A DNA stretch of 64,000 nucleotides from positions 1-64,000 of the forward strand of contig CAZBZV010000011.1 of the NCBI GenBank assembly GCA_964496505.1, written 5' to 3'. The translations under genes and the position numbers were made by a program. The DNA is from JAABVY01 sp964496505. Its GTDB lineage: Bacteria > Zixibacteria > MSB-5A5 > JAABVY01. The notes under the pieces were generated by a model that was not told where the DNA came from, did no database searches, and worked only from the letters and a program-made list of their open reading frames with translations. Below, in pieces: positions 63,151-64,000 of the stretch; within the stretch, counting starts at the first letter, position 1, and the number at the start of each line of letters is the position of its first letter.

Positions 63151-64000
63151 ATGATGGAAGTTGCAATTACACATACGAAGAAGGACGACCTCTGCTCGGA
63201 ACTGATGGATGGCTTTGCCATGCTGGATTTGGCCCGGGGATGGTTAAAGCAGGGCAATACTGTTGTGGCTCTAGAGCTGTTGAAATCGGCTCTGGAATCG
63301 CCCGACGCCGACCTTAATCAGGAACTGAGAGCGCGCATATTTAAGGAAACCGGGCGCGCCAGAATGATGCAGTCGGAGTGGGACAGCTCGGAACAATATT
63401 ACCTTGAAGCGCAAAGGATTTACCTCGATCTGGAGAATCTCAAGGGCGCATCCGAATGTGCTCGCAATTGCGCGAATATGTATTTCCAACGGGGCAGATA
63501 TCAGGAATCCGCAAATTTATGCGAGAAGGCGTTGAAATGGGCTTCCGCAATCAACGATCATGAATTGCGCGCCACAATATTAAATACCCTGGCCGCAATT
63601 AAATCGGCAACCGGCGATCTCAAGGAAGCTATTAGGACCTTCAAGCTTTGCCTGGCGGATTTTCAGAGTGCCGGAAATCACATCCGAGAAGGGTATGTCC
63701 TCTTGAATATCGGACTTACCCAGACAGAACTGGGCGAATACGCTGAAGCGGTTCGCAGCCTGAATCAGGCACTGGCAGTGGCTCTGGACGAAAAGGATCA
63801 GAGTCTTGTCGAAATATGTTATCAGAATATTGCCAAATGTTACCTCGCTCAGAACGATACAATTCTGGCAAAATCGGTAATCGACACAGCACGTAAGATT
63901 CTTCCCGGCCTTAATTCAAAGGCCCTGGAGACAGAACTTAATCTGATCGACTGCCGTATTATGCATGCGATGGGCAATATCGAAAATGCCGAGGGTCTGG
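63151..64000 (+). CDS. TPR-repeat protein, 3' end cut by window edge
   Basis: The frame starts with two consecutive ATG codons (63151 and 63154), preceded by AAAGG about 11 bases upstream, and is open to the window end (at least 283 codons). The sequence is a row of TPR-like helix pairs (VALELLKSALESPDADLNQEL, SSEQYYLEAQRIYLDLENLKG, RGRYQESANLCEKALKWASA, LGEYAEAVRSLNQALAVALD). No signal peptide is seen, so it is probably cytoplasmic or has its own membrane partner. It lies 41 bases after the lipoprotein gene and may share the sigma-54 promoter. The C-terminal domain, perhaps a kinase or regulator, is not visible. Confidence 0.8.
   Translation, partial: MMEVAITHTKKDDLCSELMDGFAMLDLARGWLKQGNTVVALELLKSALESPDADLNQELRARIFKETGRARMMQSEWDSSEQYYLEAQRIYLDLENLKGASECARNCANMYFQRGRYQESANLCEKALKWASAINDHELRATILNTLAAIKSATGDLKEAIRTFKLCLADFQSAGNHIREGYVLLNIGLTQTELGEYAEAVRSLNQALAVALDEKDQSLVEICYQNIAKCYLAQNDTILAKSVIDTARKILPGLNSKALETELNLIDCRIMHAMGNIENAEGL

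Overview
The window looks like a chromosomal segment of an anaerobic or facultative Gram-negative bacterium of the FCB-related candidate phyla; Zixibacteria is my best guess, from memory of the family mix and not from any search. The reasons are: several very large exported proteins ending in the same FlgD-like tail (NYPNPFNP, then YFYR, then RKM[LI]LLK), dockerin-type repeats in secreted proteins, outer-membrane-style tripartite pumps, lipoproteins, a PPi-type phosphofructokinase signature, and an Hdr-type iron-sulfur/flavin gene cluster. No rRNA, tRNA, CRISPR array or intact mobile element was seen.

Layout. 1-3762 (minus): a MacA/MacB-like ABC efflux operon with a separate ATPase and two tandem permeases. 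4147-13567 (minus): the most interesting block, a tightly coupled operon. In transcription order it encodes a 63-aa four-cysteine protein, an Mrp/ApbC Fe-S carrier, TusA, an MvhD-like subunit, an HdrA fused to an NfnB/GltD-like NAD(P)H module, a second HdrA, a small winged-helix-like protein, HdrC, HdrB, DsrE and a kinase-like/BON protein, followed by a fragment of an ABC ATPase gene. A near-perfect sigma-54 promoter lies just upstream. 14115-16429 (plus): a DUF2173-like protein, TrmO, a membrane exporter and a cupin, behind a second sigma-54-like site. 16430-17687: gene-poor, with a PAS-domain remnant and a strong hairpin. 17688-21762 (minus): a hybrid sensor kinase and a K+ channel/TrkA-N protein. 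22380-26728 (minus): the arginine operon argB-argD-argC-argJ.

26987-35025: an outer-membrane-like protein, an RND efflux pair (adaptor plus pump), an O-methyltransferase-like protein and a BBE-type flavin oxidoreductase. 35070-43831: exported proteins with sorting tails, a GNAT, a methyltransferase and a dockerin protein interrupted by an in-frame TGA. 44053-52716: a phosphoesterase, a hydrolase/TPR protein, a Tat-exported aldo/keto reductase with ferredoxin-like clusters, lipoproteins, phosphofructokinase and a penicillin-binding/beta-lactamase-like protein. 52735-60441 (minus): a KamA-family radical SAM protein and a giant HYR-repeat secreted protein containing near-identical 465-bp tandem repeats. 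60936-64000 (plus): a sigma-54 activator, then two matching dyads, a sigma-54 promoter, a lipoprotein gene and a TPR protein that runs off the window.

How it fits together. The Hdr block carries sulfur-relay proteins (TusA, DsrE) next to electron-transfer proteins (two HdrA, HdrB, HdrC, MvhD-like, NfnB-like). It could couple protein-bound persulfide chemistry to NAD(P)H and a second electron carrier, possibly by flavin-based bifurcation. The exact combination (fused NfnB, cysteine-poor MvhD and HdrB, embedded small regulator, kinase-BON protein, sigma-54 control) differs from the HdrABC and sHdr systems I know. At the right end, the sigma-54 activator, paired dyads and promoter suggest a local regulon for a cell-surface lipoprotein and a TPR protein.
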